In this document: positions 9,420-19,357 of the stretch, piece by piece | Numbering within the stretch: the stretch's first letter is position 1 | Layout: every line of letters begins with the position of its first letter | From: Amblyomma americanum | Taxonomy: Eukaryota > Arthropoda > Arachnida > Ixodida > Ixodidae | DNA: 64,000 nt | Assembly (NCBI RefSeq): GCF_052857255.1 | Contig: NC_135498.1 | Span: 162,379,124-162,443,123, forward strand | Direction: 5' to 3' | Notes under the pieces: generated by a model | What the model was told of the DNA's origin: nothing | What the model saw: only the letters and a program-made list of their open reading frames with translations | The model's database searches: none | Position numbers and translations under genes: made by a program

Positions 9420-10245
9420 CTGACTGAGATGTAGTTATCGACAGCTGGAGAGTTACTGCTCTGGCCGACACAGGAGCCGATTACTCGGTGATGAAAGGAA
9501 CATTCGCCGCGCAGCTGAGGAAAGTCACGACCGCTTGGGATGGCCCACAAATTCGCACCGCAGAGGGTCACCTCATTACGCCATCAGAATGATGTAGAGC
9601 GCGAATGACGGTGAAAGGACACACCTGTTCCGCGACCTTCGTTGTGCTACGGTAATGTTCTAGCGTAGCGATCTTGGGCATGAAGCTCCTTTACGGCCAT
9701 CAGCCGATCATCGACCTGCGATCCAAGCTGATCTCGCTATCGACAGGCGAGGCATCCCTTCGATGGAAAGTGTGGAAAATAACGTTGCGCTGACCGTCCT
9801 GGAGAAAAATATGAGCGCCCCACCCCGTTAAAGCGTTATCCTGACCGTAGGCGCCACGAAAGCCATTAACGCTTAAGCCGTCATTGAGGAGAACATGCAG
9901 TTTCTTCTAGGCCGAGAAATCAGCATCGCAAGAGGAATCGTACATTTCCGCAATAGCCAGGCCGAGGTACTGCTGAGTAACTTCAGCGAGGAATGCCGGC
10001 AGATTAACAGAGGAAGGACGATTAGTTTCTTCCACGAAATAGCCGACGTGCGAGACTCCTTCGCCCTCTCCGACCCATCTGCAGAACATTCGCCTGACCA
10101 AGGGAACTCTCCCACTTTCGACATTAACCTAGCCCTGGCCCGAAACAGACAAGACCAGATCCCCAATCTGCTTCGAAGCTACAGCGAAAGCCTTTCGTCG
10201 TCGCCAAATGTCCGACAAACGCAATTTGCCAAGCACCGCATTATA
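9420..10245 (+). pseudogene. pol: gypsy element A aspartic protease and pre-RT region
   Basis: VTALADTGADYSVMKG with the catalytic DTGA at 9477-9488 identifies a retroviral-type aspartic protease, which would cut the polyprotein. It is very like the protease of element C (VTALLDTGADYSVMSR). Later pieces at about 9900-10245 (LLGREISIARGIVHFR, SPNVRQTQFAKHRII) match the segment before RT in element C (IVVARGLVQLRD, GRTSLCKHRII). Several stops interrupt the frame. The gene is cut at GCATTATA (10238-10245) by LINE 2 and resumes at 13681. Confidence 0.75.
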
Positions 10246-10657
10246 ATCGCTTATTAATATCGGATTCTAATAGCAATTATAAACATCGCATCGGATTATA
10301 AAAGCCATTGCCGATCGCTTCCTCGCATTTCTTTCAGCCGCCTGAAATCTGGGAACATGACTTGTGTCTCATCTTGCTCTAGACGGGGACTGCGTCAACT
10401 ACATACCCCAAAAGCGCCGCACTATCAGCAACGGAAAATCAAAGACGACGACCGTGACGTCAGTGTACTCGTATATAAGCCAGAGCTTCAGTAAGGAATC
10501 CCGCAGTGGGCGCGGCAGCACTACCAAGATGCCGGATACAAACCCGTTCCTTTTCGTGATTGAGGTGAGAAACGCTTCGGGCAAAACCTTTCATAGCAAC
10601 AACCTTTGTCTGATTGTGCTGCCGTGACCACTGCCGCTGCTTGAATGGTTTTGCAAC

Positions 10658-11153
10658 ATGTTGGTCTCTTTACGATCTCTGTTGTTGCTGGCGGAGGACG
10701 TCGAGTCTGATCCCGGGTACAAAAGCGAAACAATTGAAGAGCAACTGAAAGTGATCGCGAAAGACAGTCAGGAGATGAAACAACAAAAAATGGGGAACAA
10801 CTAATAGCTAGGTTCAATAGATAAAAACTACAAAAATTAATAACATATAAAAACCGGTCATGAAATGCGTGGAACGAGTTGATAAACTTGAGAAAATGGT
10901 TGTACATTTGATGAAAACAGTTGATGATATAGATAACAGAAGCCGGGGGTCTAATCTCATTATATATGGCATTCAAGAACAAGAAAATGAGACCCCCCCC
11001 CCCCCCCCCCAAAGCTTGCGTGACACTGTAGAGAAACGTTTTGAAAAAAAGTTAATCAAAACGCCACGCTTTGAAAGGATCCATTCTCTCGGACGAAAAG
11101 AACCATCTGAAGATTCAAAGCATAGGCCTGTTATAAGTTATTTGAATGCATAA
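10658..11153 (+). pseudogene. LINE 2 ORF1 with 2A-like N-terminus
   Basis: The ATG at 10658 opens MLVSLRSLLLLAEDVESDPGY, whose last part (10679-10720) resembles the 2A ribosome-skipping consensus (hydrophobic run then DxExNPGP), with Asn changed to Asp and the final Pro changed to Tyr. The frame continues with an acidic, coiled-coil-like stretch and stops near 10,803. A second frame from 10860 has heptad-like LEKMVVHLMKTVDDIDNRSR and NLIIYGIQEQENE, the hallmark start of the RRM region of LINE ORF1 proteins, then a poly-C tract at about 10997-11010 that codes for prolines. Confidence 0.65.
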
Positions 11154-11399
11154 ATAAAAGTACCATACTGGGCAACTGCACTAAGCTGAAACAAACTATG
11201 TATTCATTTGGTGAAGACATTTCCCGAGCTGTGGGAGAAGTTAAAAAGAAACTCTGGGAGCAAACAAATGTGAAATCGTGATTAAAAGTTAAGGTCTACA
11301 ATAATACGATAAAATAAAAATAAACAAGCGTTTGTACACATAGGGCGAAGAAAAACGCGACATTATTGACTTAGCAAAAACGAAAGCCAGGACGAGCAA

Positions 11400-12660
11400 C
11401 TCGAAGCCGCCGACGCCCCTAGCTATTATCAGTGTTAATGCGCGTAGCCTCTTAAAGTTGAACAGCTAGAGGCAATCTTGATTGCTGTAAACCCCGATAT
11501 TGTTTGCATCACGGAAACGCGGCTGCGCGCAGATATCAAGAGCCATGAAATTGCTTCTCCTGGCTACACCATGGTGCGTAAGGATAGAAAAATTGGGGGT
11601 GGTTTAGCTCTGGTTACACCTGTAGTGACGCGATAGCTACAGCTGGCCGAGAGAAACTTGCTCAGTTGAATTGCAAAGTCAGCCTTTCGCGGCTCAACTC
11701 TTAGAAACAACTCTGCGAACTTAATCAAAAAATCGCCCCGCAAATTCTTGCGCTGTATTAATGACAAAGGATATTCTTCCAACCCTTTGCCTTCTTACGA
11801 AGAAAAAAAAGCAGGCGGTTGCGTTTAACGCAATTTCCAATCCGTATTTGCTCCTGACAATGGTATTACGCATTATTTTCAGCAAGAAAACAGCGAGCAA
11901 TATGGCGTTCTGGATGCCCCCGTCGTAACTGAAGAAGGGGTACTATCACTCTTGTTAAACCTAGATTATGAAAAGTGCAGCGTCCGCACGAAATTCCAAA
12001 TGTCTTCTTGATACGCTATGCCGAAGCCATGAGTAAGAACCTATGCCTTGTGGTCAAGGCACAGATATCTTTCAAGACACAGATAGTAGCAGGCCAGATA
12101 TCTTTCAGGCCAACCTCTCTGCCTTTCAAGTCAATAAACCCTCTCTCTTGTGTTCAATAAGTCCATATGCGAGCGCTGCCTCCCAGCGGAACAGAAAGTT
12201 GCAAAAATGATAGCAGTTCTTAAATCAGGTGATAAGACCTGCCAGCCAAATTAAAGGCCTATTTCTCTTACGTGCGCTTCCTGTAAAGTTTTAGAACACA
12301 GTATCCTAAAATAGATAACAGAGTTTGTTGAATAAAATAACATTCTCCATCTCCAACAACATTGCTTCAGGCGTGGTCTGTATACTGTTGCGCAACTCGG
12401 CGACCGCACTTCAGATACTGTCCAGGTCTTTCCGGTGTACCACAGGGCTGTGTTTTAGCCCCAATTCTCTTCGTTCTCTTCATAAACGACATTGCTGACC
12501 AGGTAGAACCGAAACGGAGGTTGTTCGCAGATGATTGCGTACTATATTGAGAAATAAAAAGCCGACAAGACCGAATAAGTTTAAACAATGATTTTGGCAA
12601 GATAGCAGAATGGCGTTTGAAGTGGCAAATGGCTCATAACTTAGTCAAAACAGTTACAAT
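11400..12660 (+). pseudogene. LINE 2 endonuclease fragment and reverse transcriptase
   Basis: The endonuclease start is visible as ISVNARSLLK (about 11,430), ITETRL (near 11,510) and VRKDRKIGGGLAL (about 11,575-11,615). It then changes abruptly into other sequence, so most of the endonuclease is lost. From 11,783 the inter-domain region appears (NNYFQ-like THYFQQENSEQYG). RT motifs follow: RPISLTCASCKVLEH (about 12,250) and SGVPQGCVLAPILFVLFIND with the catalytic box FADDCVLY at about 12,527-12,550 (FADD in place of YADD, a common variant). Confidence 0.75.
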
Positions 12661-13680
12661 GACTATAAAAAAAACTTAAATACAAACTTAGCAGCCGTTA
12701 CGGCTATAGCAGAACTGCAGTCAAGACAATCATTGAGCATAACTATTTAGGCACCATTATACCAGCCAATCTGGGGCGGAAACTTCACGTAAAAAATCAC
12801 GTAACACGTAACACATAGGTCGATCACGTAACAAATAAGCGATGCGTAAGATCATGTTTCTGAAACGAGCCCTGCGGTATTCTACGAAAGATGCCGAGCT
12901 TTTCACGTAAACTACTATCATACCCCCAATACTAGAGTTCGCAAACCTCGCCTGCCTCCCGTACACGCAAAATAACATAACTGATTGATGCTGTCCAGGG
13001 AAAAAGTGTGCGCTTCTTCTGCAACAGATATTGGCGCACCGAGTTTACTACGCAGATGCTATCTGAGACTGGCCTTGACTCGCTAGCTTATCGTGCGACG
13101 CTTCACTGTCTGGAGTTTCTGTAGATAATTTTGCATAAGAAACTTAAAGTTAATTTTGCTGCATACATTACGTTGAACACCTCGAAAGTAACGCGTCACA
13201 AAAATGAACTCACCATACGAGAATATTTCTGCGCAAATGATACCTTTAGGTTCTCTTTTCCGCCAGCTGTGCGGGAGTGGAGCTCCCTTGATGATTCAGA
13301 GCATGTAGCCAACTACCGAAAAATGTTTGGTGCTAGCTGGCAAAAGTGTTCTTTCAGGAAACAAACTGTGATTTGTATTTACTGTTCCTAACATTTTTTG
13401 GGGATTTCTCTGTATTTGTATTTCCATGTATTTGTATTCCATGTATGTATTTGTATTTCTCGTGGTCATTTATGTAGGAAAAAGTTCATGATTATTTTTG
13501 TGTTATCTTAGTGATGTCTTTACTAATGCCTCTTCTGATTTTCTCTAAAATCTACACTCTCCTTGTGGGCCCGCCTCCTTTTTGCATACTTGAATAGTGC
13601 TTATGCCTGGTCGACTGTTTGTCTACGGCCAGAACCCACTCCTTTGAAAAGTCCCTGAAAAAGAGAGTGGCAGCATTATA

Positions 13681-15925
13681 AACAAACAACCGATCAGCAC
13701 GCCCGACCTCGCCGTTTAAGCCCCTGCCGTGTGTCGCCGCGAGAACGACAAGCCATCCGTGAGCAAGTGGGAGAAATGCTACGCGACGACGTCATAGAGC
13801 TTTCAAACAACCTATGGGCGGCACCGGTTGCTCTTATGAGAAAGAAAGACGGCGCATTCGATTCTGCGTTGATTACCGCCGCTTGAACAACATAACAAGA
13901 AAGGACGTCTACTTCCTCCCCCGCATTGACGACACACTGGACCGGCTCTGCAACGCCAAGTATATCTCATCGATGGACCTCAAGTGCGGCTACTCGCAAA
14001 TTGAGGTCGATGAAAGGTATCGGGAGAAGACCGCATTCATTCCTACGGATGGCCTTTTTGAGTTCAAGGTAATGCAATTGGGTCTCTGTTCCGCACCAGC
14101 GACGTTTCAGCGAGTAATGAATACAGTGCTGGCCGGCGTGAAGTGGTAAATTTGTGCGATATATTTAGACGACGTCGTTTTCTTCGCCTCGAACTTTGAA
14201 GAGCATCTCAAAAGACTTCGAGCACTACTAGACGCCATCAAGTCATCTAGCCTAACCTTGAAAACAGGGAAGTGCCACTTTGCCTATGAAGAGCTGCTCC
14301 TTCTAAGCCACGTCGTTAGCAAGGAGGGAGCGCGCCCAGACCCGCAGAAAACAGCTGCTATTGCACAGTTTCCACCGCAGGCCGACAAGAAAGCAGTGCG
14401 CAGATTCCTGGGACTGTGCGCATGTCAACCACGATTTGTGAATCTATTTTCGCGCATCGCGGAGTCCCTGACTCTACTGACGAAGGCAGACGTCCCGTTT
14501 AGATGGTAAGCGCCACAAGCACAAGCCTTCAAAGAGCTTCAGCGTCGCTTACAGACCCCACTGATCCTCGCGCATTTTGATGAAAACGCCCGTACTGAAG
14601 TTCATAACGACGCAAGCATCGTTGGCATAGGCGCCGTTCTCGTTCAAAAAAGCGACATGCTGGAGAAAGTCATCGCATACGCTAGCCGTTTCCTTTCCAA
14701 GGCCGAGGCTGACTATTGGACAACTGGGGAGTGATATGCCGTCATGTGGGCTACGTCGAAATTCCGCCCCTACCTGTACGGACGACCGTTCAAGGTGGTC
14801 AGCGATCACCACGCGTTCTGCTGCCTTGCCACTTTGAAGAACCCCCCTGGCCGCCTCGCTCGATTTAGTCTGCGCATCCAGGAGTTGGACGTCACCGCCG
14901 ATTACAAGCCGGACGCAAGCACTCTGACGCCGATTGCCTATCAAGAGCCCCTGTAGATCCACCGCCGCCGGACGACGATGAGGTATCCTTCCTTGGACCG
15001 ACCCGCCCCAGCTCTTTTGCGCAGCAGCAACGCCGAATCACGATCTAAATAGCCAAACGAGTTCTTGAAAGGCAAGGCTTCTTCATCCCCGCCTCATTCA
15101 ATCTAGGACTGTCTTCCTTCTTTGTACAGAATGATGTCCTCGTGCAGAACTTCGCAGCAAAAAAAAGAAACATCGTACCCACTTTTTGTACATGCTTGGC
15201 CACGCGAAGAAATTCTACAGGCTTCACACGACGAGCCGGTAGATGGACACCTCGGGTTTACTCGCACCCTGCGCCGCATTCAAGACAAGTATTACTGTCC
15301 CTTACTGTCCGCCGATGTCGCAGATTATGTGAAAACTTGCCGAGATTGTCAGCGACGAAGTACCCCTCCCACCAGACCAGCAGGATTTCTGAAATCCATT
15401 GAACATCTTCAAGGCACTTTTAGCAGATCGGCATGGACTTTCTTCCATGGCCTGTTCCCAAAGTCAACGTCTTAAAATAAGTGAATCTAGCGACCGACTA
15501 CCTGACCCGCTACGCGAAGGCAAAAGCCCTACCGAACGGAACACCAGCAGAAGTCGCCAAATTTTGCGTGGAGTGCATTCTTTTGCGACACGGCGCCCCA
15601 GATGTGCTCATCACGGACAGAGGTACAGAATTCATGGCGTAACTAATGGAAGCCATCCAGCGTTACAGCCAAACCAGCCACTGGAGGACAACTGAACAAA
15701 ACCATATGCTCGCCATGTATGTTGATGCCAAACACAAGACCTGGGACATCATCCTGCCTTACGTCGTTTTCACGTACAACACCGCAGTGCAGGAAACCAC
15801 CCATATGACACCTTTTAGGCTCGTCCATGGCAGGGTGGCCACGACCAAGCTAGACGCCATGCTGCCCAACGCTACCGAATAAGAGAACGTCGATGTTGCC
15901 GCCTACGTTCAACGCGCAGAACATC
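13681..15925 (+). pseudogene. pol: gypsy element A reverse transcriptase, RNase H and integrase
   Basis: RT runs from 13,700 ([58 protein letters not shown]) with the catalytic YLDD at 14162-14173 intact but just behind an in-frame TAA. The connection and RNase H parts lie at about 14,250-14,960 ([19 protein letters not shown]). Integrase follows with the zinc-binding end (VKTCRDCQRRSTPP, about 15,330-15,370), a DRGTEF-like catalytic segment near 15,615 and the AYNTAVQETT-like region near 15,775. Many stops. The 3' end is cut at about 15,925 by another LINE fragment. Motif wording is closest to element C. Confidence 0.8.
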
Positions 15926-15927
15926 CT

Positions 15928-17010
15928 TCCGACAAAAAACAGTGGGTCCTGTGTTAAAATTTTCTATGATGACATTTTCCCGAAAAACACTATTCAGTTA
16001 CGACCCCGCATGTTAAATGGATTATTAGAAGACCATTTACAAAGCATACCTATTAGCTTAAGGATAGCTACTGACGCCTCCCAATGAGATGAAAAGAAGG
16101 GGCGGGAAAAAATTGCCTGCTTCTAGATTGGTCTTTTTCTGTGCGGTTTCCCGAATACACCCCAATTTTCCAAGCGGAGTTTATGGCGGTGGTGCTTGCT
16201 CATCGAAAACTAGAGCGAGCTTTCTCTTCAGTGGCTGTCATTACAGACTCTCTTTCTTTGTTTTCATCCCTTGCTTCGGCTCTGGATTCGCCAATCTTAA
16301 ACACCTTCCATTCATTACTCCCTCCGCATTTAAGCCTTGTTCACATGATATGGGTGCCAGCTCATAGCGGTGTGACAGCCAATGAAGTTGCGGACTGCTT
16401 GGCAAAGGCGCCTCTTAATAGTCCCACGCTGCCTATCGTTCCGGCCACAGCGTACATCACAGCAGCGAGGTTTCGAACACAGAATTTGTTAAGAATAACA
16501 AATGGACCTCTTTTAAGATCTGATGATTAGCTGCACTTGAGGTATTCGTGGAGCAGGCAATCATGCCATTCACAGCAGCTTCAGGTATCTCTATCAAGGC
16601 TCCGCTGCCGGATACCACCCTTAAATGTTTATTTGCACAAGTCTGGGTTGGCGCTTAATCTTGTTTGCGTCTTCTGTGGTGAGCACAACACCATAGACCA
16701 TTTTTTATTGTTTTGTCGCTGGTACACGATGGTGAGAAAACGTTTTTAGAGAAACAACTACTACAGCTTGGCCTTTGTTTCAGCAGCCCAGTCATATTGC
16801 CTTTTGGAGCCACCATACTTGCATACAGCCACAAATCTTTTTACCGCCGTATAAAATATTTTAATGGAACCACATCAGCCGCTTTGGTAACATCAGCGGT
16901 GTTATTAGTGCAGCAACTCTCAGTACCAGGCAGTGCTGCTTCCCGCCTGTCTTTTCAACCTCCGTTCCTCTTGCAAGATTAATAGCTGTGATGACCCTGA
17001 AACAAAGACC
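15928..17010 (+). pseudogene. 3' part of an RNase H-bearing LINE (LINE 3)
   Basis: RNase H begins with RIATDASQ (about 16,055-16,080, the first catalytic Asp). It continues with IFQAEFMAVVLAH (about 16,165-16,205, catalytic Glu), AVITDSLSLF (about 16,235, second Asp) and WVPAHSGVTANEVADCLAK (about 16,350-16,408, with the last Asp). Behind it sits a zinc-binding-like tail CVFCGEHNTIDHFLLFC (about 16,664-16,715) and a conserved C-terminal LEKQLLQLGL segment. This order, with RNase H at the end and then a CCHC tail, is known for I/R1-type LINEs. The RT is not present upstream, so the insertion is 5' truncated. RNase H would remove the RNA template strand. Confidence 0.8.
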
Positions 17011-17149
17011 CACGAGCTATGACTAACGAGCAGGCACAAATACTTAATTTTTTTAGTGGAAAGACAAAAATATATATTCTGTACACTTTCACAACCACTG
17101 CCACAGGGCAAAACAAACTAACATACAACCTTTGTCCGTAGAGTTCTAA

Positions 17150-18290
17150 GACTGAGTCTATTGAAAAAAAATGCGTTTAACATTGAACTCATTTGTGCAG
17201 CACCCTTTCGAAATAGTCTCCCTTGCAGTCTACACACAGCTTCCCACGCTTGTTGAGGTCGAGGAAACAGTTTTAAAACGCTTCTTTTGGCACGACTGTC
17301 AGCTCTTTTGCCGTGGCGTCTTGAATGGCTCCCCCCCCCCCAATCCTGGACCTTTTAGGGCTTTATTCACGCAAGGAAACAGGAAAAAAATGTATGGGGA
17401 GAGCTCAGCCGAATATGGCGGATTGGGAAGTGCAGTAAAACTGTGCTTGGCGAGAAATTCTGTCACGCTGAGAGCAGTGTACGGCCTTGAGTTGTCTGTC
17501 GTGGAGAAGGCTCCATTGTCCAGATGCCCTTTAGTCAGGGCGACGGCGTCGCAGTGGATCACGCATGTGTTGGAGCACGCGGATAAAAAACTCTTCATTC
17601 ACCGTCTGCCCTTGTGGGACGAACGCGTGGTGTATGACACCTCTGTCATAAAAAACTATCAGCTTCGTCTTTGTTTTGGTCTTCTGTCGCCGCGCCTTTC
17701 TCAACGCCGGAGAGCTTGTGGACCGTCATTCGGCGCTCTGCCTCTTTGTTTGAGGAACGTATTGAAAACACCATGCTTCGTCTTCAGCAATCATGCTGTC
17801 GACGAACGCAGCATCTTTCTCTGCCTCGCAGAGGAAATCGGCGCTCACTGATGTCCTCGTGTCCTTCTGATGTCCTGTTGTGCTCCCTGTGTGAGGGAGT
17901 GCAGCAAAAGTCAGGCATTCAGCTTTCGCAAAATTTTGTGGAATGTTGTCTTATTAATGTATAGAGCATCTGATAGCATGCGGACTGCAATGGTGAGGTC
18001 TTGCTGTACGATTTCCCTAATCAGAGCCACGTTGTTTTCATTCCGTGAGGTTGAAGGGAGCCCTGGTTTGTGTCGTCTTCCACTGACGTTTTTCCCGAAA
18101 TGAACCTCTTGTGCCACTCGAAAACTCGCGCCCGGGATAATGTTTCGTTGCCTTAAGCACCACGAAGGAGCTCATATGTCTGTGTGGCTGTCTTGCCCAG
18201 CTTCACACAGAATAATAGGTTTACACGCTGTTCGAGGTGGATGTCCATCTCTCCACGTTCACTCAGAGTAGAATGCGCAGACGACTAGTG
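17150..18290 (-). pseudogene. mariner-family transposase, dead
   Basis: On the minus strand, an N-terminal segment at 18117-17911 (RNENNVALIREIVQQDLTI...INKTTFHKIL) matches the helix-turn-helix region of mariner transposases. 17598-17299 reads VIHCDAVAL...TALSVTEFLAKHSFTALP...PPYSAELSPYIFFLFP, corresponding to the family's HCDNAPSHT and YSPDLSPCDFFLFP boxes. The third catalytic aspartate of the DD34D triad is lost (CDF reads YIF), and the NAP box is degraded. The C-terminus CVDCKGDYFE is recognisable near 17,230. Terminal inverted repeats are not identifiable with confidence. The long plus-strand frame over 17171-17851 is a shadow of this gene. Confidence 0.8.
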
Positions 18291-18599
18291 AAAACGTATT
18301 TTTCTACATGTGGTGTCATCTAGGGGCTGCCACAGCAATTAACATAAATAGCTCAGGTTAGTTCTAAAAGATAGCGCTACACATACGCACCAATAGTTGT
18401 TTTGAGAATCATTTCTAGAGAAGAAAACAAATCAATCTCAAAACATTACGGAGAAAGGTTTGATCTTAAAAAAAAAATCAAGTGTCACGTATCGTCCACT
18501 ACGTTCTGTTTGGTAAAAGCTAAGCAAATAAAAGAAATGCCCCCAAAATTTCGGCATGGTTCTCCCAAAAACTGACCTTGGCCAAAGTGCACTAAATTT

Positions 18600-19147
18600 G
18601 ATTATAAGTGTATCAATTTCATTCTATAACAGTACATTTATTCCTCTAGTACATCCAGTTCAAGTAGTTAATTTCATTGCATTCGGAGAGTTTTGTCGCT
18701 AATTGCTATTCGGTAACTAGCGGTCAACAATCAGGTAGTGCTTTTTGGTAAATTATTGCGTCAAGTTCAAGAACTGTAACTTGAATACGTTTGTAACTTT
18801 TTGGCAATTTAATTCGCTTATTACTTCTAATGAAGGGTCACTAATTAACGGTCGCCATTGACTCCTTTACTACCTCCAGGTCAAGTAACGTTCGTTCGGT
18901 TATAGCTTGATTTGAAGGGGTTCAACGTCCCAAAGCACCCCAGGCAATGCGGGACGCCGTCCCGTTCATTTGATCACATTCAGAGCCTTTATAGCCGTTT
19001 TATTCACTAGTCACTTCTCAGTGAATAAAGGTCGGTAATTAGATGTCACTGTTTAGTCCTTTACTACCTTTAGTTCAGGTATTGTCCATTTCATTACATT
19101 CAGAGCATTTTGGACAATAAATCTACTAACTAACTAATTATTATTTT
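18600..19147. repeat. AT-rich diverged tandem repeat (left flank of element B)
   Basis: Phrases such as TTTCATTRCATTCRGAG, CCTTTACTACCT and GGTCACTAATTA recur every 100-200 bp in imperfect form, separated by AT-rich sequence. The same style resumes at 24,444 on the other side of gypsy element B, so the gypsy inserted into this repeat. The stretch holds no gene. Confidence 0.45.
18903..18970 (-). mobile_element. SINE 3' fragment
   Basis: GGGGTTCAACGTCCCAAAGC, read on the minus strand, is the tail end (GGGACGTTRAAC) of the SINE type seen complete at 25589-25820 and inverted at 36425-36640. Only about 65 bp are present, within the AT-rich repeat. Confidence 0.5.
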
Positions 19148-19322
19148 TGTAACGGGGGGTTTGTTACGAGGTACTGGGGCGACGGGAACGGCAACGGCAG
19201 CAGTCTGGGATCAGATCGGCAAAAGACACACAAGCGTAGCGCTGGCAAAAACTCTCGAGAACACTGTAACCTCGTCTTCGTCTTTTCAAATCATCAGACG
19301 CATCTTCTTCTTTAGCCTTACA
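19148..19322 (-). repeat. 3' LTR of gypsy element B
   Basis: On the plus strand the LTR starts TGTAACGGGG and ends TTTAGCCTTACA (TG...CA ends). It matches 24269-24443 in length and in all but three bases. The base composition just inside it is not clearly purine-rich on the minus strand, so the polypurine tract is not identified. Confidence 0.92.
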
Positions 19323-19357
19323 ATCACACCGGGGACAAGAGGAGCCATCCTGGCGAC

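Larger units (their letters stand above)
10246..13672 (+). mobile_element. CR1-like non-LTR retrotransposon (LINE 2) inserted in gypsy element A
   Basis: The insert is flanked by the direct repeat GCATTATA (10238-10245 and 13673-13680); the gypsy coding sequence on either side (KHRII ... TDQHARP) fits together across it. Order inside: 5' leader, ORF1 with a 2A-like start (10,658-11,153), endonuclease fragment (11,400-11,640), RT (11,780-12,660) and RT C-terminal region (about 13,000-13,391), then a 3' tail ending AAAGAGAGTGGCA. A segment of the endonuclease-to-RT interval is missing. Poly-C runs and frameshifts show that it is dead. Confidence 0.8.

Noticed and set aside
17171..17851. 226-codon plus-strand open frame
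   Set aside because: It lies entirely opposite the mariner transposase and has no domain of its own; the minus strand explains the sequence.
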